A stretch of 64,000 bases of DNA, from NCBI GenBank assembly GCA_024180945.1, contig JAKSGN010000005.1, positions 1,054,001 to 1,118,000 of the forward strand, given 5' to 3'. Shown here piece by piece: positions 55,324 to 64,000 of the stretch (position 1 is its first letter; each line of letters starts with the position of its first letter). The notes below the pieces were generated by a model that did no database searches, was not told the DNA's origin, and was given only the letters and a program-made list of their open reading frames with translations. The stretch comes from Macrophomina tecta. Its lineage: Eukaryota; Ascomycota; Dothideomycetes; Botryosphaeriales; Botryosphaeriaceae. The position numbers and the translations under genes are program-made.

Positions 55324-56849
55324 ATGCGGCTCTTCTCGTGTCCAGCCCTCTCCCTCTCCCTGTACTGCGTCCTCACATCCGCCCGGGTCATTCAGACGAC
55401 CCTCTCGGATGGCCGCCCGCAATGCACCGTCCACGCCAGCGGCAACCAAACCGACGACGTACCGACCATCCTGTCCGCGTTTGACGCCTGCGGTAGAGGC
55501 GGCGACATCGTCTTCCCCGAGGGCGAGGATTACTACATCGCCACGCGCCTCAACCCCGTCGTCAACGACGTCCGCATCCACTGGCACGGCCAGTGGACCT
55601 TCTCGCCGGACATCACGTACTGGCGCGCCAATTCATATCCGATCGCCTTCCAGAACCATGCAGCCGGCTTCATTCTGACGGGCGACGATATCTGGATTGA
55701 CGGGTACGGGACCGGTGGCATCTTCGGCAACGGTGCGCAGCGATTGATTCCCCGCGTCTGGGGGGAGGCCCAGAACCGTGACTGACAGAAACAACCCCAA
55801 GGCAACACCTGGTACGTCGCAGAAGCCGCCTCGCCCGTCGGCGACACGCAGCCCGGCCGGCCGATGCCCTTCGTCCTGTGGAATGTGTCCGACGTGACCG
55901 TCTCCAACTTCTACGTGCGGGATCCGCAGCTGTGGGCCGTGAGTGCTCCCTTTCCACGCCCACTCCCTCCGACCCTCTCTTGAAAAAAAAAAATAATAAA
56001 AAAAAGAGGAAAAGAATGAAACAAAAACGGAGGGGGAGAAAAAAAAAAGAACGATTAACACAGTCCGTCCCACAGATCAACATCATGAACGGCACCGCCC
56101 TTGCCTTCACCAACATCACCGTCAACGCCACCGCCCCGACCTCCCCGCACAACGGCACCAACTGGATCCAAAACACCGACGGCTTCGACACCATGGACGC
56201 GTCCGACGTCACCCTCACCAACTTCGTCTACCAGGGCGGCGACGACTGCGTCGCCGTCAAGCCGCGCTCGCGCAACGTGCTGATCCGCAACGCGACGTGC
56301 TACGGCGGCAACGGCGTGGCGATCGGGTCGCTGGGGCAGTACCTGGAGGATTCGTCGGTCGAGAACGTGGTGTTCGACGGCGTGAGGCTGGTGCGCAACG
56401 AGTGGCTGCACGGCTCGGCGCTGATCAAGACGTGGGTGGGCGTGCTGGTGAACCAGTCGAGCCGCAGCTACGAGAGCGCGTGGGTGCCGCGCGGCGCGGG
56501 CTGGGGCGCGGTGCGGAATGTTCTGTTTGCGAATTTCGTCGTCGAGGGCGCCGAGGCGGGGCCCGAGATCAACCAGGATAGCGGGAATAACGGGACGAAG
56601 GCGTTCAGCGGGAGCAGTTTGATGGGCATTTCGAACGTGGCGTTTGTGAACTGGACCGGCTGGCTGAATCTCGATGAGGGGGAGACGGAGACGGTGGGCA
56701 TCTCGTGCTCGACAAAGGAGCCGTGTTACAATATCGATTTGAAGAACGTGACGCTAACCGTGGCGGAGAATTCGACGGAGACGGGGACGGCGGAGTGTAA
56801 GTTCATTGAGGAGGGCGGCGTGCATGGGGTGGAGGGAGAGGGATGCTAA
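55324..56849 (+). CDS. Secreted GH28 pectinase-type glycoside hydrolase
   Basis: Parallel beta-helix hydrolase of the polygalacturonase/rhamnogalacturonan family. Exons 55324-55732, 55802-55938 and 56076-56849 give 439 aa. A signal peptide (MRLFSCPALSLSLYCVLTS) comes first. Active-site carboxylates are present: NTDGFDTMD and GGDDCVAVK. The usual GHG motif reads GGNGVAIGSLGQY (His replaced by Asn) and the usual RIK reads LIKTW. These changes point away from endopolygalacturonase toward exo-acting or rhamnogalacturonan-acting GH28 enzymes. Many NxT/S sequons fit a glycosylated secreted enzyme. Intron 2 contains long A-rich tracts. The next gene, cnxE, converges on it. Confidence 0.93.
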
Positions 56850-56982
56850 GAGCGCAGAGACGATTCGGTAACACAAAAGTCAGGTAATAATTACCTGCAA
56901 GCTATTTAGCAGAGCTGCTGGAATGAATGTAAATACAGATGGCCAAACAGCCGATATACTCCCATGTTGAACCCCTCCCGAT

Positions 56983-59363
56983 CTACCTCCCCAGCTCACT
57001 GATCAATGGGCCCATCATCAGCGCATCCACCATCTCTCCTTTCTTAACCACACCATCCTTGACGGGCAAACACAGCAGCGCATTCGCCCCCTTAAAACTT
57101 GCAATCCGCGAGCTCCGCTGCCCACCCGTGCTAATCGCGTACAGCCCCCCATCGCCCCTAACCACGACCAACGCGCGATGATACTCTGCCCTCTTCCCAT
57201 CGCACCTGACATCCGCCTCGACTTTTACCCTCACCGAGGGTAAGCCCGCCGGCCTGATGCCGCTCGCCCGGTGCAGGCTCGGCAGCACGAACAGCTGGAA
57301 AGTCGTGATGGCGCTGGCTGGATTACCGGGTAAGGAGAAGATGACGCGGCTCTCGCGGTCGCCGGTGCCGAAGGCGGGTTTGAAGGGGACGGTGGCGAAG
57401 GTGGTGGGCTTGCCGGGCTTCATGGAGACGCGGCCGAAGTGGATGGTGCCACCGAGAGCGCGCTCGATAGTCGGCTTAAGCAGGTCAAGCTCGCCCATGG
57501 AGACGCCGCCGCTGGTAATGATGAGGTCGACGCGGCGGAGGGCTGCGCGGAGCGTTTCTTCGAGGGAGCCGGGTCTGCCAGGGATCTTTTAGCATGCTAT
57601 CACGTCACTTGGGGACACGCCTCAAAAAAAAAAAAAAAAAAAAAAAAAAACCTACTTGTCGGATGCAATGCCTAAATCGACGGTCTCAAAGCCGGACGAG
57701 CGGGCTGCGTTGAGCAGTGTCGGTCGGTTGGTATCCCTGACTTCGCCCAACCGAAGGTCGCCTGCGCGGTCGAACTCGACGATCTCGTCGCCGGTGCTGA
57801 GGACTCCGACGACAGGCTTCTTGTAGACTTTGACTTCCTTGACGCCGACGGAGGCGAGCAGGCCGAGCTCGCCGCCCACGGCAGTGATACCTTCTCCGGC
57901 TTTCATGATCACGTCGCCGGCTTGGACATCGCTGCCGACCTCGCGAACGTTTTCGCCAGGCTTGATGTCGGACGTGAGTATTTTAATCTCCTTTTCCTCT
58001 TTGCCATCTTCGGTCATGCTCTCGAGGACGGTATCTTCGACCATGATGACGGCGGATGCATTAGGGGGGAGGGGTGCACCTGTTGTAATACGCGCAATCT
58101 TGCCTTCTTCCAGGGGAGGGATCTCGCCTGCTTGAGCATGCGATACCATAGCAACGGAGTACACACCTTCTTCGAAGGTACCGGACTCCGGGATTCTTAC
58201 CTGCTCCATGTCAGCATTCCCGGAGCAGGAGGAGAAATGAATCTAAACTTACGGCATAGCCATCAACAATGCTAGCCCGGAACGCTGGTACCGACTCTGG
58301 AGCTTTGATGTCTTCGGCAAGTACATGGCCAACCGCTTTCTCGCCAAGCGGTATCGCCACAACGGTGGGTAATGGCGTATGCTGCGCGATAAGGCCGAGA
58401 GCCTGTTCTACTGAAAGCATTTCATAGGGTGATTTGCGATAGCGGCGTGTTGGGCCAAGGCTGGGATCATTGGACTGAGGATTATCATCCGGATTCGTGT
58501 GCGCTCTGGGGCCTGCATGACCGCCGTGTCCGTGCCCGTGGCCATGCCCGTGGTGGTGATGGTGTTGGTGATGGCCTTTATCATCTCAGCAACTGTCTGG
58601 CACTTGCGCAAATAGACTGGATATTACCTAGAGATTTTGATTCCGAATGCAATCCAGCTTCCTTTTCAAGCTTCTTCACGCCTCCAGCATGGAGCGAGCG
58701 GGAATCGGCACCGGCGGCTTGGATGCAGGCGTGCGGCAGTAGCTTGATGACTGCTTCCAAGTTCTCCTTTGCGCCCTTTGGAGATCCGGGGAGGGTGATG
58801 ACCATGGTCTTGTTTCTGACACCAGCCACAGGTCGTGCCATCATAGCAACTGTACGAGATCAGCCGGCTGTGGTAGTTCTACAGCGTGAAAGACTATCTT
58901 ACAAGGCGTGACCTGCAACGACGCGGCCAGCATTCCGTGGCTTTGAATATGTTAGAAAGATTACAACTAACTTCGGCAGGCTACTTACACAAGGCCAGGT
59001 GCATGCTTGTGGATCAGCGGGCTGACAGCCTGGGAGCGGAGTCAGTCTTATCCCAGATCGGTTTCATGCGACTTGTCGTACTTCCGGGGTTGTGTCTTTG
59101 ACCGTAAAGCCAGTGCCTCCGCTCGTAACTATCAAATTGGCCGAGTCTTCCGAGTCAGACCAACGCTGGATGAAGCGCTGGATGGCGAGGACATTGTCGG
59201 GAACGATCTCCACGGTTTGGACATGCCATTGGCCAGCGCCCTCTCTCTGGAAAACATCCTTAAGTGTATCGCCGCATTTATCCGTTGAAGGATCTTTGGC
59301 GGCGGTCTCGGAGACGATGAGGATAGCTGCTTTGAGTTGCGACATTGGGGGTGGTTGTGTCAT
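56983..59363 (-). CDS. cnxE: Molybdenum cofactor biosynthesis protein, MogA-MoeA fusion (gephyrin/CnxE type)
   Basis: Two-domain enzyme for the last Moco steps: adenylylation of molybdopterin and molybdate insertion. Seven exons: 59363-59082, 59029-58989, 58940-58903, 58849-58628, 58575-58253, 58200-57656 and 57574-56983; 680 aa, all junctions in frame. The N-terminal MogA-like domain has LIVTSGGTGF, TTPEAVSPLIHKHAPG and MVITLPGSPKGAKENL. A His/Gly-rich linker (GHHQHHHHHGHGHG) leads to the MoeA-like domain with ASIVDGYAV, TTGAPLPP, STGDEIV, LIITSGGVSMGELDLL and FSLPGNPASAI. The order MogA then MoeA matches fungal CnxE and mammalian gephyrin. Intron 6 holds a 27-A run (plus strand). Nitrate reductase and other Moco enzymes depend on it. 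Confidence 0.95.
57624..57650. repeat. Homopolymer A27 inside cnxE intron 6
   Basis: About 27 A on the plus strand, hence a T-run directly after the donor on the coding strand. Confidence 0.9.
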
Positions 59364-59796
59364 CGGTTAGCGGCAGCGCCGCCCGGGGATAAAGAAAGTC
59401 CCCCGCTGACGTCGACGCGAAGAAGCTGCTGGCATTCCACCGTGAAGGGTCGGCTTATCGACTCCTGAATGTAGCCAAAATGCACATTTTCTCTGGTGAT
59501 AGAACTGAGACCGCATCTATGGCGGGTATTTTGCTACAGAAATTCGCTGAAATGCAAAGTAATTCATCAACCTCCCCGAACCCGCCTTCCTCCGTAACCC
59601 TGTTCCAAACACACTGTTCCCAGATATACAGGCCTGAATATGCACAAGATGAAGAGGATCATACACCAGGCAGACCAGTCACGGCTCCTCCGCTGATTCG
59701 ACGTCTATCCCAACGCCTCATAGTACACGGTTGATCTCTCCCATCGAGCGGACGGCGCTATTGTCCCATTTCAATTTTATTTCGAATTGATGTTGT
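59364..59796. other. Intergenic between VMA16 3' end and cnxE start
   Basis: 433 bp holding the cnxE promoter and the VMA16 3' untranslated region. No gene seen. Confidence 0.5.
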
Positions 59797-60621
59797 TCAG
59801 TCCTGGCTGAAGTCGGCAGCCTTTCCAGAGACGAGCAGACCAATAATAAGACCAAAGAGACCGAGAACTGAGCTGAAAATCTCGATAACCAGGATCTTAA
59901 CAAACCTATCCAGCATTGTGTTAGCTTCACGGTGGTTGCGTGCCTCGGCCCAACTTACAAACTGGGATCCGCAGCGTCGGCAAGAGCAGCACTGCTGCCG
60001 TTGATGCCGACTGAAACACCGCAGATCAGATTGCACATGCCGACTGTGATTCCTCCCCAAAACAGAGCAAATCCTGTGTAATAATTCGAGGCCGAGTAGA
60101 GGGCATCGCCGCCGACCGACTGGATCTTGGCCGAGAAGACGATGGACATGATGACGCCGTAGATAGCGACGACCTCGCAGAAGATGATGGAGATCAAGTT
60201 CTTGGTCCGTATCCTGGGTGCCTTGACACCTCCACCAAGAATAGAGCTACCAGTGATGAAGATACCCCTACAAGGCATGTCAGCGACGCGTCCCTCTCCC
60301 TCCAGCCAGTGCATTCGACGCACCATGCAGCTCCAACAACGGATAGGCCGATGCAGAGGGCGATACCGGTAGCGGCCCACATGTAGGGCGAGACGCTCTC
60401 GAGAAATTGTCCAACCTGGCAGCGGTGTCATCAGTTATGCTGGGACTCGATCATCAGGGATGTCGGCGCATACGTTGAAGGCCTCGCCCTCGCCGTTGAA
60501 CAGCATGTCTGCAAGCACATCAGCAGCGGCTCGCGCGTGTGAGCCGGGGAAGAGTAAACGTACACAGGCCGACGACGGTCAAGGCGGCGGAGGCACCGCC
60601 AGCGCCATAGATAAGGCCCAT
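59797..60621 (-). CDS. VMA16: V-type ATPase proteolipid subunit c''
   Basis: Membrane rotor subunit of the vacuolar H+-ATPase Vo sector. Five exons: 60621-60564, 60508-60474, 60415-60324, 60267-59959 and 59905-59797; 200 aa. Hydrophobic helices include [38 protein letters not shown] with the essential proton-carrying Glu, [21 protein letters not shown] and the last helix [37 protein letters not shown] between helices marks it as c'' rather than c or c'. Splice joints interrupt codons in the pattern T|AC and TG|G without frame loss. Divergent from TOA2, 407 bp away. Confidence 0.95.
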
Positions 60622-61028
60622 CCTGGCGAAGCTCCTCGGAAAAGTAGGGGTGAGATGGAAGATGTGAAGGGACCCTCGAGGCGTGTGGAGGGCGGTGGTG
60701 GACGCGGTCGGAGGTTGCTGCTGGTTGCTTGGACCTGACACTGCACTGCAGAGCACCAGAGCTCACCTGCACGCCCGTTCGGCTCGGACAAACTCCGGCG
60801 CGCTAGCTGCTTCGGCAAGTACTTATCGGATTGGGGTGATGCGGCATTAACTAGTTGCCAGCGTCCGGCGCGCGCCCGCCGCCTTGCCGCCTGCCGCCTC
60901 GCGCCCGCTGACATCGCATCTCTCCGCCCTTGCGAAGCCGTGTCTGCTGCATCCACGCCGCCCCGTGGCCCAACTCTCTATATTCACCGCCCGGTTAGAA
61001 GACGTATTGCGGTCACACTCTCGCCACC
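60622..61028. promoter_or_regulatory. Shared divergent promoter VMA16 / TOA2
   Basis: 407 bp, very GC-rich between about 60860 and 60970, with no TATA box recognised. Confidence 0.5.
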
Positions 61029-61498
61029 ATGAGCGACCTCAACTACTATGAAATCTATCGCAAGACCAGGTATGCCGCTCCGCATCTCGCTGCGGCGACA
61101 CCATGGAGGCACCCGAGTTCTTGTCGTGGCTAAAGGAGAGGACTAGCATCGGCCTTACTCTGATGGATACGCTGGACGAGCTCATCAGCACCCGCCGTAT
61201 GGAGCCCCAGCTGGCCATCAAGATCATGCAGAACTTCGATAAGGCCCTGGCGGACGTCATTTCTGAAAAGGTTAAGGCTCGATTGAGCTTCAAAGTATGC
61301 GCAGCCTGCTTGACCCGCCTCCCGCTCGATTTGCTAACTCGCTTCTTCGTGCAGGGTCACCTCGACACCTACCGTTTCTGCGACGACGTGTGGACCTTCA
61401 TCATCAAGGACATCACCTTTAAGATGGACAACTCGCAGCAGCTCACCGCCGACAAGATCAAGATCGTCAGCAACAACAGCAGCAGGCCCGGAAACTAA
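61029..61498 (+). CDS. TOA2: Transcription initiation factor TFIIA small (gamma) subunit
   Basis: Stabilises TBP on promoters as a heterodimer with the large TFIIA subunit. Exons 61029-61069, 61147-61294 and 61355-61498 give 110 aa. [19 protein letters not shown] opens the helical domain, with the Ser codon split by intron 1. Next come [18 protein letters not shown] and VKARLSFK. The last exon encodes the beta-barrel domain [20 protein letters not shown] and [17 protein letters not shown]. The acceptor of intron 1 was placed after GGACTAG because only that joint gives the conserved SIGLTL. The length is typical for the family. Confidence 0.95.
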
Positions 61499-62167
61499 GA
61501 GTATTGCTTTTGGCTTCCTAGCTTATTACTGTGGGCGATTCTGAAAGACCAGTTCCGCATGGAAGGACGAGTACCTGCGAAGCGACGGCGGCTTGCGCGA
61601 GCAGTTGATATGTACGCCTCTTGCTCGACCGTCGGCTTTGATACTCGGCTACGACTTCATTCAGCTTCTACGCTATGCTTGCATCTTCGACTCTGCTTTT
61701 GCTATGGTCGAGCTTCTCCAACGGATTGATTGCTGGAGGGCAATGAGTTTGCACACTATCTGGTGGAACGGGATTGAGGCGTGAATGGCCTGAAAAATGG
61801 CTTGCTTTTGCATTGCATCGCATTCGGTCGGCCGGGACTGGATGACAGGGCGTTTTTGAGAGTCAACATGGTCGAGCTAGAATGCTCGGAAGGGCATCTT
61901 TGATACCCGAAAATTAGCAGACCTGTTCAGATGTGAGAAATATGCTACTCCGAGATTCGTTAATAGTCACTGTGAGCCCCATTGTCTGCGCTCGCGTTTG
62001 TGCCTGACCTTGGCCATGCTTCTGCTTGATAATACTCCCCGCGGTGGGCCGGCACGTCATAGGGTTGCGCTCGGATCTGCAGAGCTGCCCGCAATCAACC
62101 GCGAAAGCTCCATCAAATGCGCGTCTACCCCGCAACATCACCCTGCATCCACCGCACGTTCTCCAAA
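61499..62167. other. Intergenic
   Basis: TOA2 3' region and promoter of the deubiquitinase gene. No further gene supported. Confidence 0.5.
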
Positions 62168-63069
62168 ATGGCATCTACGGAGCAAGAGCGCGCTGATGCG
62201 CACAATCTCGAGAACCCGGATGTTCCCAAGGGAAAGAAGAGCTTTGTTCCTCTAGGTATGCGGCTTTGGAATGGCCTAGGCGCCACCAGCAGGCAGCTAA
62301 TTTACCGGCAGAGAACAACCCGGAGGTGATGAACGCGCTGGTTCACAAGCTGGGGCTGTCCCAAAAGCTTGCCTTCCATGACGTCTTCAGCATCGATGAA
62401 CCCGAGCTCCTCGCCTTCGTCCCCCGCCCTGCTCTCGCCCTGCTCCTCATCTTCCCCGTTAGCGAAACCTACGAGAAGTTCAGAAAGGAGGAAGATGGTC
62501 CGAAGCCCGAGTACAACGGCTCTGGCGAGGGTGAGCCGGTGGTCTGGTACAAGCAGACCATTGGCAATGCCTGTGGCTTGATCGGTTTGCTTCACGGCGT
62601 ATCGAACGGTCAAGCTCGCTCCTACATCGGTACGCTCCAAGCCGCTGCGACGTCGAGCAGGGAGAAGGAAGGCTGACGTGTCGCAGAACCCGATAGCGAC
62701 CTCGCCAAGCTCCTTGCGGATGCTGTCCCTCTCAAACCCGCCGCCCGTGCCGACCTCCTCTACGAGTCGCAGGCGCTCGAGAGTGCGCACCAGTCAGCAG
62801 CCTCGGGCGGCGACACGGCTGCTCCTGATGCCGACGCTGCAGTTGACCTGCACTACGTCTGCTTCGTCAAGTCCGAAGATAACCGTCTTTGGGAGATGGA
62901 TGGGAGGCGGAAAGGCCCGCTCGAAAGAGGCGCCCTTGGTGCGGACGAGGACGTGCTCTCTGAGAAGGCCCTCAACCTTGGCGTGCGGAGCTTCCTGAAG
63001 CGTGAACAAGAGGCTGGAGGTGGAGACTTGCGATTCAGCTTGATCGCCTTGGCTCCAAGCTTCGACTGA
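62168..63069 (+). CDS. Ubiquitin carboxyl-terminal hydrolase, UCH family (Yuh1/UCHL3-like)
   Basis: Cysteine protease of family C12 that removes small adducts from the ubiquitin or NEDD8/Rub1 C-terminus. Exons 62168-62255, 62312-62629 and 62687-63069 give 262 aa. NNPEVMNALVHKLGLS opens the domain, then VFSIDEPELLAFVP. The oxyanion Gln and catalytic Cys are in YKQTIGNACGLIGLLH, the catalytic His in DLHYVCFVKSE and the Asp in LWEMDGRRKGP. The size matches single-domain UCHL3/Yuh1 rather than UCH37 or BAP1. A disordered 25-residue N-terminus precedes the domain. The frame is intact. Confidence 0.95.
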
Positions 63070-63446
63070 GGGCCGAGGCCGTGGATAATACATATCACAC
63101 ACACCGTGCGAACGCAGCGGCTTGGATGGACGGCCAGCATGTGCCAAGTTACCGATCCGAGGCGAAGAGCTGCGAATGGGTTGCATGCGAATTTGATGGA
63201 TACGGTTCTGAATCAAGGGTGGGGCCAGCGTTATAGCTTCCAGGATGGAGTGGTTAGGACAAAGACAGGTGCTCTTGGCATGTTTACCCGGACTGTCCCA
63301 TGTGTAAGACTTAACCCACTGCAGCCTCACCATGTTGGCGACGGGACGCCCTCCGCTAGCGGCGAGGCCCTCCTAGGGACAGAAGTTGCGATAACCGGAG
63401 GGTACTCGTAAGAGGGCGATTCGACCAGGCCTCAAGCGACCCGATC
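63070..63446. other. Convergent 3' region
   Basis: Between the UCH gene and the possible terminal exon on the minus strand; no other signal. Confidence 0.45.
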
Positions 63447-63551
63447 TCAGTCTTCGGACTTCTTTCGCACGATGATCTTGTCGGCATGAAGAGGGCCCAG
63501 GGTGACGTGTTTCTCGTGTGCTCTCAACCGGCAAGTACTAGTCTTCTTCTC
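63447..63551 (-). CDS. Possible terminal exon of an unidentified minus-strand gene
   Basis: Preceded by a good 3' splice site (branch-like CTGAC, then CAACACAG ending at 63552) and open for 34 codons to a TGA. The peptide is basic: EKKTSTCRLRAHEKHVTLGP and then LHADKIIVRKKSED. The upstream exon was not found with confidence, and the gene may begin outside the window. It could also be chance; family unknown. Confidence 0.3.
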   Translation of the reverse strand, partial: EKKTSTCRLRAHEKHVTLGPLHADKIIVRKKSED

Positions 63552-64000
63552 CTGTGTTGATGTCAGCTGTCTGTCGATCCTCGCTTGGTGGATGCGTGCA
63601 GCACAGTTTGGGCGCCTTTGTCACCTAGCCGTTTTCAACCACCAAGCCCATTCGCCTCGCCATGCACCTCCAAGCCTCTCCACCATGTCTCTTCTTCTTC
63701 ACAATCGATCGCTCGTACGAAAATCTTCAGGCCCTGGGACCGCATCGGTCACCATGTCTCGAAAAGCCCTCCAGACCGGTTAAAAGAAACTGCTCTGGTG
63801 TCGTCGCCTCGCACGTCGAGCGTCACGGTCTGTCCTTACCGCCGGGTCCATCAATGCATGCAAATTACTCAAACTTCCTTCATCCTGAGCCCAGCAACGA
63901 GTTCATCCCTAAAAGTAGCCACCCCTCTGGGGCCTTTTGGGGGTTTGCTCTATTCCTAGAATGCTCCTGGTAACGGTAGCGCCCGCATCTGTGCCGCCCT
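63552..64000. other. Right edge, unassigned
   Basis: Plus-strand frames here are Ser/Pro-rich and unconvincing. This stretch may hold introns or 5' exons of the minus-strand gene ending at 63447. Confidence 0.35.

Noticed and set aside
63585..63973. Ser/Pro-rich plus-strand frames at the right edge
   Set aside because: Two overlapping frames of equal length, low complexity and no supporting signal.

Overview
The window is nuclear DNA from a filamentous ascomycete (Pezizomycotina; a Dothideomycete-like fungus is my guess, not shown). Evidence: compact GC-rich genes with 48-170 nt GT-AG introns, an asco-laccase with a C-terminal DSGL plug, fungal-type GH45 and GH28 enzymes, a con-10-like gene, a fused MogA-MoeA protein (CnxE type), an intron-bearing tRNA-Gly, and an LTR retrotransposon riddled with C-to-T/G-to-A transitions typical of repeat-induced point mutation (RIP).

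Layout. 1-9.9 kb: 3' part of a laccase (+), a simple-repeat-rich gap, RIB3 (-), a secreted sedolisin protease (+) and a GH45 endoglucanase (-). 11.4-15.2 kb: a con-10/KGG-like gene with a GC-AG intron and MCM6, which has a cluster of MCB-like motifs upstream. 15.6-27.9 kb: a secreted PAF-acetylhydrolase-like hydrolase (-), BCP1 (-) and GUA1 (+) sharing a divergent promoter, a small hydrophilic protein (+), an ACS-family MFS transporter (+), and two conserved-looking proteins of unknown function (-). 29.0-31.7 kb: a large, mostly disordered protein whose frame is interrupted by one TAG.

32.8-50.8 kb is the accessory part. Three minus-strand genes (A 32801-34276, B 44684-47597, C 48971-50778) share one domain I do not recognise and look like a local multigene family. 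Between A and B lies an AT-rich block without ORFs, holding a complete but dead Ty1/copia element (37017-42619; 137-bp LTRs, GATTT target duplication), related repeat fragments, and a small six-cysteine secreted protein (35893-36273).

52.4-64 kb returns to housekeeping genes: an SDR dehydrogenase with a possible mitochondrial presequence, tRNA-Gly(TCC), a secreted GH28 enzyme, cnxE, VMA16, TOA2 and a UCH-type deubiquitinase, then an unassigned terminal exon at the right edge.

The secreted laccase, protease, GH45, GH28 and lipase-like proteins fit a plant- or litter-degrading lifestyle, but they are scattered among housekeeping genes and do not form an operon-like cluster. The best candidate for something undescribed is the A/B/C family beside the RIP-mutated retroelement. 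All exon coordinates were read by eye from splice signals and frame continuity; no database search was run.
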